NCBI RefSeq assembly: GCF_014641715.1
Contig: NZ_BMIG01000002.1
Location: 62,001 to 126,000 of the forward strand
Direction: 5' to 3'
DNA: 64,000 bases
Origin: Polaromonas eurypsychrophila
GTDB taxonomy: Bacteria > Pseudomonadota > Gammaproteobacteria > Burkholderiales > Burkholderiaceae_C
Of the stretch, positions 35,508-44,286 are shown piece by piece. The position numbers were made by a program, and so were the translations under genes. The notes below the pieces were generated by a model. The model was not told where the DNA came from. It saw only the letters and a program-made list of their open reading frames with translations, and ran no database searches. Positions within the stretch are counted from its first letter, which is position 1. Each line of letters begins with the position of its first letter.

Positions 35508-36224
35508 ATGAAAACCGCCCTCCTCGCCGCCTCGCCGGCCGGCAACCGCAGCCAGGATACACGCAAGCAACGCTCCGACGGCGCTGAAGCCAGAGCCCAC
35601 CTGCTGCTGACCGCGCTGAGGCTGTTCGCCGAAAAGGGCTTCTCCAAAACCTCGACGCGTGACATTGCGCAGGCGGCCGGCGCCAATGTGGCGGCCATCA
35701 GTTATTACTTCGGTGACAAGGCCGGGCTGTACCGCAGCGTGTTCACCGAGCCGCTGGGCGTCCCCTGCGACGACATCTCCAGATACCAGCCGGCACACCT
35801 GAGCTTGCGCGAAGCCCTGGAAGGATTTATCGCTGGCTTTCTCGAACCGCTGAAACAGGGCGACATGGCGCAGCAGATCACCCGCCTGCATTTCCGCGAG
35901 ATGCTGGAGCCGACCGGTCTGTGGGCCGAGCAGATCAACAACAACATCAAGCCGGCCCACGTCGCGCTGACCGAAGTGCTGGGCCGCCATCTGCGTGTCA
36001 CCAAAATAGATGACGATGTACACCGCCTGGCTTTTTCCATCGCCGCGCTGGCGATGCAGATGTTCATCAGCCGCGATGTGATTGAAAACGTGCGGCCCCA
36101 GCTGATCGCCACACCCAAAGCCATCGACCTGTGGGCCATCCGCCTGGCGGACTTTGCCGAGGCCATGATAGCGGTCGAGGCCGCACGGCGTCGGCTGCCT
36201 GTTGACAAGAAAAAAACTTCATGA
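35508..36224 (+). CDS. TetR family regulator of the efflux operon (CecR-like)
   Basis: A 238-residue repressor. The DNA-binding helices are at about residues 30-75 (LLLTALRLFAEKGFSKTSTR, DIAQAAGANVAAISYYFGDK, AGLYRSVF). The C-terminal ligand domain resembles the DUF1956/CecR group, which controls efflux genes. The ATG at 35508 is used; a GTG six codons earlier lies inside the putative operator region. The stop overlaps the start of the outer-membrane factor by 4 bp (ATGA), so regulator and pump form one operon. AT-rich inverted repeats directly upstream suggest self-control of the whole operon. Confidence 0.92.
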   Translation: MKTALLAASPAGNRSQDTRKQRSDGAEARAHLLLTALRLFAEKGFSKTSTRDIAQAAGANVAAISYYFGDKAGLYRSVFTEPLGVPCDDISRYQPAHLSLREALEGFIAGFLEPLKQGDMAQQITRLHFREMLEPTGLWAEQINNNIKPAHVALTEVLGRHLRVTKIDDDVHRLAFSIAALAMQMFISRDVIENVRPQLIATPKAIDLWAIRLADFAEAMIAVEAARRRLPVDKKKTS

Positions 36225-37699
36225 AAAAACTCCGCTTCATCCCCCTGGCCCTGGCGCCGCTGCTGCTGTCTGCCTGCGCGCTGCAGTCGCCGCCGTCCGC
36301 CGTCTCCACGAATCTGCCGACCCAATGGATGGCGCCGCTGCCCGGTATCCAGCCGGTGGCGGGCTTGCCACATCAGGGCACACTGACCGACCTGAGCCGC
36401 TGGTGGGAGCAGCAGGGCGACCCCTTGCTGGTGGAGTTGATCAACGCGGCGCAGGCCGTCAGCCCCTCGGTCGCCAGCGCGCGTTCGCGCATAGAGCAGT
36501 CGCGCGCCAGCCGCGTGGCGGCCGGCGCGGCGCTGCTGCCCTCGCTCGATGCGTCGGCCAGCGTCAGCCGCGGCCGCAGCCAGCCGGTGACCGCGGCACG
36601 CGCGCCGGTGGGCACCAGCTCCCAGCTCGGCCTGCAAACCGCCTGGGAGCTTGATGTGTTCGGCGGCCGGCGTGACAGCCGCGACGCGGCGCAACTGCGT
36701 TACGAAGGCGCGCAGGCCCAGTGGCACGACGCACGGGTGCTGGTGGCGGCCGAGACGGCCAATCAGTACTACGGTTTGCGAACCTGCGGGCAGTTGCTGC
36801 GGGTGGCACGCTCCGACGCCGCATCACGCGCGGAGACAGGGCGGCTGGCACAGCTCAGTGCCGACGCCGGCTTCACCGCGCCGGCCACCGCGGCGCTGGG
36901 CCGCGCCAGTGCCGCCGACGCCAACAGCCGCGCCACCCAGCAGGCGGCACTGTGTGAACTGGACATCAAGGCGCTGGTGGCATTGAGCAGCATGCCCGAG
37001 CCCGAATTGAGGCAAAAACTGGCCTCAGCCCCCACCCGTCCTGCGCAAACAGCTACTGTTTTGATAGCGAACGTACCCGCGCAGGCCCTCGCGCAGCGCC
37101 CCGACGTGTTTAGCGCCGAGCGCGAAGTCGCCGCCGCCAGCGCCGATGTCGGCAGCGCGCAGGCCGCGCGTTACCCGCGCCTGACGCTCAACGGCTCGGT
37201 CGCGGCCAACACCTTCCGCAGCGGCAGCGTCAGCACCGACTTCAACACCTGGTCCATTGGCCCGCTGGCGCTCAGCCTGCCGCTGTTTGACGGCGGCCGG
37301 CGTGCCGCCGATGCCGAAGCCGCCCAGGCCCGTTACGACGAAGCCGCCGCCGTCTACCGTGGCCGGGTCCGGCAGGCGGTGCGCGAGGTCGAAGAGGCAC
37401 TGGTCACGCTGCAAAGCACCGCCGCCCGCGGCGAAGATGCACGTATTGCTGCCGAAGGTTACCGGGCCGCCTTTGCTGGCACCGAGGCGCTGTATAAAAA
37501 CGGGCTCGCCAGCCTGGTCGACCTGGAAGACAGCCGGCGCACGCAACTGGCCGCCGAAACCGCCCTCTTGAGCCTGCAGCGCGAACGCTCCTCGGCCTGG
37601 GTGGCGTTGTACCGCGCCATGGGCGGCGGCTGGACGCGTGAACTGGAAGGACCTGGTGGCCCGGCTGTCGTCACCGGCAGCACACCACGGCAGCCCTGA
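36221..37699 (+). CDS. Outer-membrane efflux lipoprotein (OprM/NodT type)
   Basis: A 492-residue TolC-like channel. A lipoprotein signal ends at LLLSAC (Cys19). Two OEP repeats follow (PF02321), with family segments LGLQTAWELDVFGGRRDSRD near 135 and LAQRPDVFSAEREVAAASAD near 290. SLPLFDGGRRAADAEAAQAR is near 355 and NGLASLVDLEDSRRTQLAAE near 430. It should connect the RND pump and its adaptor to the outside. At about residues 275-283 (AQTATVLIA) a family A repeat is read in frame in the loop between the two OEP halves. Second gene of tetR-OMF-MFP-RND. Confidence 0.93.
   Translation: MKKLRFIPLALAPLLLSACALQSPPSAVSTNLPTQWMAPLPGIQPVAGLPHQGTLTDLSRWWEQQGDPLLVELINAAQAVSPSVASARSRIEQSRASRVAAGAALLPSLDASASVSRGRSQPVTAARAPVGTSSQLGLQTAWELDVFGGRRDSRDAAQLRYEGAQAQWHDARVLVAAETANQYYGLRTCGQLLRVARSDAASRAETGRLAQLSADAGFTAPATAALGRASAADANSRATQQAALCELDIKALVALSSMPEPELRQKLASAPTRPAQTATVLIANVPAQALAQRPDVFSAEREVAAASADVGSAQAARYPRLTLNGSVAANTFRSGSVSTDFNTWSIGPLALSLPLFDGGRRAADAEAAQARYDEAAAVYRGRVRQAVREVEEALVTLQSTAARGEDARIAAEGYRAAFAGTEALYKNGLASLVDLEDSRRTQLAAETALLSLQRERSSAWVALYRAMGGGWTRELEGPGGPAVVTGSTPRQP
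37041..37070 (+). repeat. Family A repeat copy A4, inside the outer-membrane factor gene
   Basis: CTGCGCAAACAGCTACTGTT then TTGATAGCGA, in frame in the hinge between the two OEP repeats. The GCGCAAACAGCTA block and the TTGATAGC block match other family A copies. Confidence 0.55.
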
Positions 37700-37730
37700 T
37701 TCGCATCACCTCTGAATCAACGACAACATC

Positions 37731-38903
37731 ATGAAAAAATTCAAGCTCAAACCAGTCGCTATTGTTTTGATAGCTGGCCTCGCCCTGGTGGCGGGGGCCA
37801 TTGCCATTTTTTCCTCCAAATCCGGGAACAAGGCCGAGCCTGCGGCAGCCGCGCCCAAAGCGGCGCTGACGGTGACGGCGGTCCAGCCCGCGCAGACCCG
37901 CCTGCCGATCAAGCTAGTCGCGAATGGCAACATCGTGGCCTGGCAGGAGGCCATCATCGGCTCTGAATCGAGCAACCTGCGCCTGACGCAGGTGCTGGTC
38001 AATGTCGGCGACACGGTCAGGGCCGGGCAGGTGCTGGCGCGCTTTTCGGGCGACAGCGTTCAGGCCGACGTGGCGCAAGCGCGCGCCACGCTGGTGGAGG
38101 CGCAGGCCACGGCAGCGGACGCTGCGGGCAATGCCGAACGCGCGCGCAGCCTGCAAAACTCCGGCGCGCTGAGCACGCAGCAGATCAACCAGTACAACAC
38201 CAGTGAACAGACCGCCAGGGCACGTGTGGCCGCAGCGCAGGCGGTGCTGGACGCGCAGCAACTGCGCGGCGGCAACACGCAGGTGCTGGCGCCCGACAAC
38301 GGCGTGATCTCGGCACGCAACGCCACGGTGGGCGCGGTGGTGGGCGCGGGCACCGAGCTGTTTCGCATGATCCGCGGCGGCCGGCTGGAGTGGCGCGCCG
38401 AGGTCACCAGCGACGAGGTGACCCGCATCAAGCCGGGCGCGAATGCGCAGGTGACAGCCGCCAGCGGCACACAGGTGCAAGGCACGGTGCGCGTGGTAGC
38501 GCCGACGGTCGATCCGCTGACCCGCAACGCGCTGGTGTACGTTGACCTGGCGCGAAGCCCCGGCGTCAAGGCCGGCATGTTTGCACAGGGCGAATTTGAA
38601 TTGGGCGCAACCGATGCACTGACACTACCGCAGCAGGCCCTGGTGCTGCGCGACGGCTTTACCTACGCGATGCGCATTGAGCCCGGCAACAAGGTCACGC
38701 AGGTCAAGCTGCAGACCGGCCGCCGTCTCGGCGACGCCGTGGAGATCACCCAGGGCGTCCTGGCCGGTGAGCGTTATGTGGCCGGAGGCGCGGCCTTTCT
38801 GGCCGACGGCGACACCGTTGCGCTAGTCGCATCTGCAGCCCCGACCGCAGAGCCCAACAAGACCGTAGCCCCCGCTCCTCCTGCGCAAGCAGCTAGCAAA
38901 TAA
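37731..38903 (+). CDS. RND efflux periplasmic adaptor
   Basis: A 390-residue membrane-fusion protein. An N-terminal anchor (AIVLIAGLALVAGAIAIF) is followed by a barrel-sandwich domain split by a coiled-coil hairpin (about 105-170, rich in Ala and Gln). The signatures are VNVGDTVRAGQVLARFSGDS, LAPDNGVISARNATVGAVVG and a beta-barrel domain (GRLEWRAEVTSDEVTRIKPG). It bridges the RND pump and the outer-membrane factor. The last residues (PAQAASK) and part of the anchor (VAIVLIA) are encoded by family A repeat sequence. The next gene is the pump, 185 bp away across an inverted-repeat element. Confidence 0.93.
   Translation: MKKFKLKPVAIVLIAGLALVAGAIAIFSSKSGNKAEPAAAAPKAALTVTAVQPAQTRLPIKLVANGNIVAWQEAIIGSESSNLRLTQVLVNVGDTVRAGQVLARFSGDSVQADVAQARATLVEAQATAADAAGNAERARSLQNSGALSTQQINQYNTSEQTARARVAAAQAVLDAQQLRGGNTQVLAPDNGVISARNATVGAVVGAGTELFRMIRGGRLEWRAEVTSDEVTRIKPGANAQVTAASGTQVQGTVRVVAPTVDPLTRNALVYVDLARSPGVKAGMFAQGEFELGATDALTLPQQALVLRDGFTYAMRIEPGNKVTQVKLQTGRRLGDAVEITQGVLAGERYVAGGAAFLADGDTVALVASAAPTAEPNKTVAPAPPAQAASK
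37755..37775. repeat. Short family A match in the adaptor anchor
   Basis: GTCGCTATTGTTTTGATAGC encodes part of the membrane anchor of the adaptor and resembles the GCTATTTTTGATAGC part of family A. It is short, so chance or convergence is possible. Confidence 0.35.
38881..38903 (+). repeat. Short family A match at the adaptor 3' end
   Basis: CTGCGCAAGCAGCTAGCAAA supplies the last codons of the adaptor gene. It matches the GCGCAAGCAGCTA core of family A and leads into the inverted-repeat element at 38906. Confidence 0.5.
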
Positions 38904-38905
38904 TC

Positions 38906-39068
38906 AGTAGGCTGAATCAATGAAATTCACTGTCACTCGACCGCCCCTCGCCGCGCCCTGCGGCGTTGCAAATGCGCGCCGGGCCTGCGGGCCCGCCTGT
39001 GCTTTGCGCCTTGCCCGGCACACCGCTGGGCAGCCGCTTGCCAGCGATTTCACTGATTCAGCCTACTA
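38906..39068. repeat. 163-bp element with 27-bp inverted ends between adaptor and pump genes
   Basis: The left arm starts AGTAGGCTGAATCAATGAAA (38906-38932). The right arm (39042-39068), read on the other strand, is TAGTAGGCTGAATCAGTGAA. The two pair over about 27 bp with a few mismatches. The middle is GC-rich and encodes nothing recognisable. CTAGCAAA occurs just outside both ends (38893-38900 and 39066-39073) and could be a target duplication. The transcript between the adaptor and the pump could fold into one long stem. Confidence 0.65.
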
Positions 39069-39088
39069 GCAAATTGCCGGAGAAAAGC

Positions 39089-42000
39089 ATGAATGTTTCC
39101 GCCTGGTGCATCCGCAACCCGATTCCCGCAATTATGTTTTTTGTGATGCTGTGTTTTGCCGGCTTGCTCAGCTACCAGAACATGAAGGTGCAAAACTTTC
39201 CGGACCTCGATGTGCCCAACATCGTGATATCGGCCAGCTTGCCGGGCGCATCGCCAGCACAACTGGAGACCGATGTCGCTCGAAAGCTTGAGAACGCCAT
39301 CGCATCCTTGCAGGGCCTGAAGAACATCTACACCAAGGTGCAGGACGGCGCGGCCACCATCACGGCCGAGTTCCGCCTGGAAAAATCAACCCAGGAAGCG
39401 CTTGATGAGGTGCGCTCCGCCGTGCAGCAGGTGCGGGCCGACCTGCCCTCGGACGTGCGCGACCCCATCGTCAGCAAAGTCAATCTGGCGGCCTCGCCAG
39501 TGCTGGCCTACACCATCCGCAGCAAGGCGATGGACGATGAAGCCATCTCCTGGTTTGTCGACGACACTTTGACCCGCCGGCTGTTGGCCGTGCCCGGTGT
39601 GGGTGCGGTCACCCGCGTCGGCGGCGTCAGCCGCGAAGTGCGCATCGCGCTGGACACCGCCAAAATGGCCTCGCTTGGCGTGAGTGCTTCCACCATCTCG
39701 CGCCAGCTCAGCCAAGTGCAGATGGACACCGCTGGTGGCCGTACCGACCTGGGCACCAGCGAGCAACCGGTGCGGACTCTGGCCACCGTCAAATCAGCGG
39801 CCGAGCTGGCTTCGCTGGAGCTGGCGCTGGGTGACGGCCGCAAGCTGCGCCTGGGCCAGGTCGCCGATGTGCAGGACACCGTCGCCGAACAACGCTCGAC
39901 CGCGCTCCTCAACGGCGTACCCGTGGTGGGTTTTGAAGTTGCGCGCAGCAAGGGCGCCAGCGAGGTGGAAGCAGGTCGCGGCGTGCGCGCCGCCCTGAAA
40001 ACCCTGCAGCTGAGCCACCCCGACATTGAGTTGACCGAGGCTTTTGACTTTGTGACACCGGTGGAAGAAGAGTACAGCGCCTCGCTGACCTTGCTGATTG
40101 AAGGCGGCTTGCTGGCGGTGTTGGTGGTCTGGCTGTTTTTGCGTGACTGGCGCGCTACTTTTGTCTCGGCGGTCGCGTTGCCGCTGTCGGTGATTCCGGC
40201 TTTTATCGGCATGAACTACCTCGGGTTTTCGATCAACATCGTGACCCTTCTGGCGCTCAGTCTGGTGATCGGCATTCTGGTGGACGACGCGATTGTGGAG
40301 GTGGAAAACATCGTGCGCCACCTGCGCATGGGCAAGACACCGTATCAGGCGGCAATGGAAGCTGCCGATGAAATCGGCCTGGCCGTGATTGCCACAACCT
40401 TCACGCTGATTGCAGTTTTTTTGCCGACCGCCTTCATGAGCGGCATTGCGGGCAAGTTCTTCAAGCAGTTTGGCTGGACGGCGGCACTCGCGGTGTTTGC
40501 TTCGCTGGTGGTGGCCCGCATGCTCACCCCCATGATGGCGGCCTACATCCTCAAACCGATCGTCAACTATGTTGAGAAGGACGGTGCGGTGATGCGCTGG
40601 TACATGCGCGCCAGCAACTGGTGCATCAAGCACCGGCTCATCACCAGCCTCGCAGCTGGCGCCTTCTTCATCGGCTCCCTGATGCTGATTCCGCTGCTGC
40701 CCACCGGTTTTGTGCCACCCGATGACAACTCGCAAACCCAGGTCTACCTGGAGTTGCCTCCCGGCACCCGTCTGGCTGAGACAAAAGTGGCCGCCGAGCG
40801 GGCGCGCACCCTGATTGCCCGTGTGCCCCATGTCAAAAGTGTGTACACCACCATCGGTGGCGGCGCGGCCGGAAGTGACCCGTTTGCGCCCGGCGGCGCC
40901 GCTGAAACCCGCAAAGCCACACTCACCATTTTGCTGACAGAGCGTGGCGAACGGCCACGCAAGCAGGGCATTGAAAACGACATCCGAAAAGCACTGGAGA
41001 ACCTCCCCGGGGTGCGCAGCAAAGTCGGTCTGGGCGGCTCCGGCGAGAAGTACATTCTGGCGCTGACCGGCGAAGACGCGATGGCGCTGGCCGGCGCGGC
41101 AGCGGCGCTGGAAAAAGACCTGCGCACCATTCCCGGCCTCGGCTCTGTCGCCTCCAGCGCCTCGCTGGTGCGCCCTGAAGTGACGGTGCGGCCCGACTTT
41201 GCGCGCATGGCCGACCTGGGCGTCACCAGTGCGGCTATTGGCGAGACACTGCGCATCGCCACCGTGGGCGACTACAACGCCGCGCTGCCCAAGCTGAACC
41301 TGTCGCAGCGCCAGATCCCCATCGTGGTTCGCCTGGCCGACGATGCCAAATCCGACCTGGCAACGCTTGAGCGCCTGATGGTGCCCAGCACCAAGCCGGG
41401 TGTCGGACCCGTCATGCTGGGCCAGGTGGCCAAGGTCGAGATGGCCGGCGGCCCGGCCGTGATTGACCGGTTCAACCGGTCCCGCAACGTGCAGTTTGAG
41501 GTCGAACTTTCGGGGCTTGCTCTCGGCGACGTGAGTACAGCCGTGGAGAAATTGCCCGCCATCGTGAACCTGCCGGCAGGCGTGAAGCAAGTGGTGATTG
41601 GCGACGCCGAAGTGATGGGCGAGTTGTTTGCCAGCTTCGGGTTGGCCATGCTCACTGGCGTGTTGTGTATCTACATCGTGCTGGTACTGCTGTTTAAAAA
41701 CTTTCTGCACCCGGTCACGATTCTGGCCGCGCTGCCATTGTCTTTGGGTGGTGCGTTTGTCGGTCTGTTGATTGCGCAGAAATCGTTTTCCATGCCTTCG
41801 CTGATTGGTTTGATCATGCTGATGGGTGTGGCCACCAAAAACTCTATCTTGCTGGTTGAATACGCCATCGAGGCTCGCCGGGGCCGCGCTGCCACCGAAA
41901 GTCAACCCGAGCAGCCGCCCATGTCGCGCATGGACGCCCTGCTGGACGCCTGTCATAAACGGGCCAGGCCGATTGTCATGACCACCATTGCCATGGGTGC

Positions 42001-42253
42001 CGGCATGATGCCGATTGCTTTTGGCTGGGGCTCTGCAGACAGCAGCTTTCGCTCGCCCATGGCGGTCGCCGTCATCGGCGGGCTGATCACCTCCACATTT
42101 TTGAGCTTGCTGGTGATACCGGCAGTGTTCACCTATGTGGACGACATCGGGCTGTGGTTCGGCCGCATGACAGGCAAGCTGCGCGGCAAGCCGCCGAGCA
42201 CGCAGGCAGCGGACCGCGGTCTGGCTGAACCCGTACCAGTGCTACCAAAATAA
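39089..42253 (+). CDS. RND efflux pump (AcrB/HAE1 type)
   Basis: A 1054-residue proton-driven multidrug pump of the inner membrane. It has 12 helices in two repeats and two large periplasmic loops. Typical parts are WCIRNPIPAIMFFVMLCFAG at the N terminus, FPDLDVPNIVISASLPGASP, SLVIGILVDDAIVEVENIVR (about 400, the helix 4 proton-relay region with DD), LLPTGFVPPDDNSQT and LMGVATKNSILLVEYAIEAR near 925. GGAG-rich DNA precedes the ATG at 39089. Upstream in-frame codons fall in the inverted-repeat element and were not used. The end of the gene and the bases after it (GCTACCAAAATAATAGCG) resemble family A again. Substrates cannot be predicted. Confidence 0.95.
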   Translation: MNVSAWCIRNPIPAIMFFVMLCFAGLLSYQNMKVQNFPDLDVPNIVISASLPGASPAQLETDVARKLENAIASLQGLKNIYTKVQDGAATITAEFRLEKSTQEALDEVRSAVQQVRADLPSDVRDPIVSKVNLAASPVLAYTIRSKAMDDEAISWFVDDTLTRRLLAVPGVGAVTRVGGVSREVRIALDTAKMASLGVSASTISRQLSQVQMDTAGGRTDLGTSEQPVRTLATVKSAAELASLELALGDGRKLRLGQVADVQDTVAEQRSTALLNGVPVVGFEVARSKGASEVEAGRGVRAALKTLQLSHPDIELTEAFDFVTPVEEEYSASLTLLIEGGLLAVLVVWLFLRDWRATFVSAVALPLSVIPAFIGMNYLGFSINIVTLLALSLVIGILVDDAIVEVENIVRHLRMGKTPYQAAMEAADEIGLAVIATTFTLIAVFLPTAFMSGIAGKFFKQFGWTAALAVFASLVVARMLTPMMAAYILKPIVNYVEKDGAVMRWYMRASNWCIKHRLITSLAAGAFFIGSLMLIPLLPTGFVPPDDNSQTQVYLELPPGTRLAETKVAAERARTLIARVPHVKSVYTTIGGGAAGSDPFAPGGAAETRKATLTILLTERGERPRKQGIENDIRKALENLPGVRSKVGLGGSGEKYILALTGEDAMALAGAAAALEKDLRTIPGLGSVASSASLVRPEVTVRPDFARMADLGVTSAAIGETLRIATVGDYNAALPKLNLSQRQIPIVVRLADDAKSDLATLERLMVPSTKPGVGPVMLGQVAKVEMAGGPAVIDRFNRSRNVQFEVELSGLALGDVSTAVEKLPAIVNLPAGVKQVVIGDAEVMGELFASFGLAMLTGVLCIYIVLVLLFKNFLHPVTILAALPLSLGGAFVGLLIAQKSFSMPSLIGLIMLMGVATKNSILLVEYAIEARRGRAATESQPEQPPMSRMDALLDACHKRARPIVMTTIAMGAGMMPIAFGWGSADSSFRSPMAVAVIGGLITSTFLSLLVIPAVFTYVDDIGLWFGRMTGKLRGKPPSTQAADRGLAEPVPVLPK

Positions 42254-42358
42254 TAGCGAAATATGCGCGTGGGCTATGGGACAAGCGCCGAAACGATCAA
42301 AGATTCCGGGCGGAAGGCCGTGCGGAGTCTTCGGCTGCGCGCCGGGAGACGTTCTGGC

Positions 42359-42853
42359 TCAGCTGGCCCGGATTTTTTGCACCAGGGCGCTTGTCGAATA
42401 CCCATCGACAAAGGAGATGGCCAGCGCCGTTCCGCCATAACTCTTCACCACAGCCGATTCGGCCAGCTTGTCCATGTCGTAGTCGCCGCCCTTGACCAGC
42501 ACATCGGGCTTGAGCTCGGTGATGAGTTCCAGGGGCGTGTCATCGTCAAACCAGGTCACCAGACTGACAGACTCCAGCGCCGCCAGCAGGACGGCCCGGT
42601 CTTGTTCGTTGTTCAGCGGCCGGTCCGGCCCTTTGTCCAGCCGCCTGGCTGATTTGTCTGTGTTCAGCGCCACCACCAGGCTGCCGCCCAGTGCACGCGC
42701 CGTGGCGAGGTAGGTGACATGACCCCGGTGCAAAACGTCAAATACGCCGTTGGTAAAAACGATGGGCCGCGGCAAATCAGCCAGCGCTTGGGCTGCCGCT
42801 TCGCGGGAAACGATTTTTTGCAGAAAATGCGGGGGTAGTGGCGCGCTGTGCAT
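42359..42853 (-). CDS. rfaE2: ADP-heptose synthesis adenylyltransferase (RfaE domain II)
   Basis: A 164-residue nucleotidyltransferase that adds AMP to D-glycero-beta-D-manno-heptose 1-phosphate for the inner core of lipopolysaccharide. IVFTNGVFDVLHRGHVTYL (about 31-49) contains the HxGH nucleotide-binding motif. LKPDVLVKGGDYDMD and the end VDGYSTSALVQKIR are also diagnostic. Betaproteobacteria carry this as a separate protein (RfaE2/HldC type) rather than fused to the kinase. It is convergent with the RND pump and stands alone. Confidence 0.94.
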   Translation of the reverse strand: MHSAPLPPHFLQKIVSREAAAQALADLPRPIVFTNGVFDVLHRGHVTYLATARALGGSLVVALNTDKSARRLDKGPDRPLNNEQDRAVLLAALESVSLVTWFDDDTPLELITELKPDVLVKGGDYDMDKLAESAVVKSYGGTALAISFVDGYSTSALVQKIRAS

Positions 42854-43141
42854 TGGCCAACTTTAGCGGAAGAGTGCGTCATCGTCGCCGATCCATCAGC
42901 GCCTCGCCACGTCCAGCAATTTTTATACTGGAAATCGCCGACGAAAATCTGCACGCCGAACATGCAGGCGCGTGAAACCAGCATGGGAAAGATGCTGATC
43001 CAGCATCTGCAGGGTCCGGACGAGTTGATCCTAAAAGCCGGCTTGCCGGTCGCTTGCCTCGGCAAATGCAAACACCTGCGCGCCGCGTGCGACGGCCCGG
43101 CTTCCGCCCCCCGAAGAAGCTCGGCCAGCGAAAGTCCGGCA
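42854..43141. other. 288-bp interval without a recognised gene
   Basis: Between rfaE2 and the ferritin-like gene. The part next to rfaE2 is AT-richer and is probably its promoter region. The rest (43,060-43,130) is GC-rich, with a faint likeness to family B (GGCCCGGCTTCCGCCCCCCG). No RNA gene or convincing coding frame was seen. Confidence 0.4.
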
Positions 43142-44011
43142 TCAAGGGCTGGTGGACGCCGGCTTGACGGCCATGGACGCCGTGATTTCCTTGCCAAGTT
43201 CCTTGCGGTAGCGGTTGAGCTCTTGCACGGTCTTGAAGCTCTGGTTCATCAGAAGGCTCATGTTGTGCAGGATGCGCTCAACGACCTTGCCTTCCCAGAC
43301 CGCGTCGAAGTTGATCTGCTTGTCCAGCCAGTGTTCCAGCCACTCAGGATTGGGCAGGCGCGACTGGATGGTGTCGCGCGGAAACAGATCCTTGTTCACA
43401 TGCAGGTTGGTCGGGTGCAGTGCCTGCGCGGTGCGGCGGGCACTGGCCATGAGCACACCCACTTTGGTGAAGGCTGCCCTGGCATCGTTGCCAAAGTTGT
43501 TGATCGCGCGCTTCATGTAGCGCAGGTAGGCACCGCCGTGGCGCGCCTCGTCCTGACTGAGCTGCGTGTATATCTGCTTGATGACCGGTTCGGTGTGCCA
43601 CTCGCTGGCACGACGGTACCAGTGGTTCAGGCGGATCTCACCGCAGAAATGCAGCATCAGGGTTTCCAGCGCAGGTGCCGGCTCAAATTCAAAGCGCACT
43701 TCATGCAACTCTTTTTCAGTCGGGGCCAGCTCCGGGCGAAAACGCCGCAGGTATTCCATCAACACCAGCGAGTGTTTCTGCTCTTCAAAAAACCAGATCG
43801 ACATGAAGGCGGAGAAATCGCTGTCGTCCTTGTTGTCGCGTAAAAACATCTCTGTGGCCGGCAAGGCAGACCACTCGGTGATGGCATTCATCTTGATCGT
43901 CTGCGCCTGCTCGTCGGTGAGCTTGGAGGCGTCAAAACTGGCCCACGGAATATCCTTGTCCATGTCCCAGCGGACGGATTCGAGCTGTTTGAAAAGTTCT
44001 GGGTAAAGCAT
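43142..44011 (-). CDS. Ferritin-like diiron protein (acyl-ACP desaturase type)
   Basis: A 289-residue helical protein. The diiron ligand motifs of the ferritin-like superfamily are seen: E in AITEWSALPATEMF (about 45-55), FFEEQKH (about 74-80), E in LMLHFCGEIRLNHW (about 125) and LSQDEARHGG (about 155). The EExxH and DExxH pair with this spacing fits the soluble acyl-ACP desaturase/R2-like group better than iron-storage ferritin. It would use O2 to oxidise a substrate, possibly an acyl chain. Nearby are a periplasmic peroxidase and, 1.2 kb on, a lipid-modification operon, so a role in lipid oxidation is tempting but unproved. It is divergent from the peroxidase. Confidence 0.8.
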   Translation of the reverse strand: MLYPELFKQLESVRWDMDKDIPWASFDASKLTDEQAQTIKMNAITEWSALPATEMFLRDNKDDSDFSAFMSIWFFEEQKHSLVLMEYLRRFRPELAPTEKELHEVRFEFEPAPALETLMLHFCGEIRLNHWYRRASEWHTEPVIKQIYTQLSQDEARHGGAYLRYMKRAINNFGNDARAAFTKVGVLMASARRTAQALHPTNLHVNKDLFPRDTIQSRLPNPEWLEHWLDKQINFDAVWEGKVVERILHNMSLLMNQSFKTVQELNRYRKELGKEITASMAVKPASTSP

Positions 44012-44286
44012 GAGACTCCTTACGCGGCACTCGCCGACTTAGATTCAAGCCGATTTTATGCGGCGAATATGACAAATCGCTCAAAATGGTTTTTGATGCC
44101 ATTTCATGCGGGTTGATGGCTGTTTAGCCTCTTTAATTGTTTTACACGGTTTGCGGCGGCTTGGATAGCAGCCAATTTCCCGCGCTCGCTTAAGCCCCCC
44201 GCACCATGAATCTGATCCGGCCGATGCCGCGTATTTTTTGCACGCTCATCTTTCAGCCACCCCGCCTTTTTAAAAGTGACAACACC

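Noticed and set aside
39794..41956. A 720-codon frame antisense to the RND pump
   Set aside because: High GC leaves antisense frames open. It has His/Gln/Arg-rich composition without domains; the pump frame has all family motifs.
42236..42262. Family A match at the end of the RND pump gene
   Set aside because: GCTACCAAAATAATAGCG is suggestive but too short and AT-rich to call a copy.
42879..43145. An 88-codon minus-strand frame between rfaE2 and the ferritin-like gene
   Set aside because: Cys/Arg-rich composition with no pattern of a folded protein. It runs over the region expected to hold a promoter.
44213..44232. TGATCC...CGTA as a sigmaE/ECF11-type promoter before the peroxidase
   Set aside because: The two boxes are only about 11 bp apart, too close for a -35/-10 pair, and no such pair was found upstream of the lipid operon.
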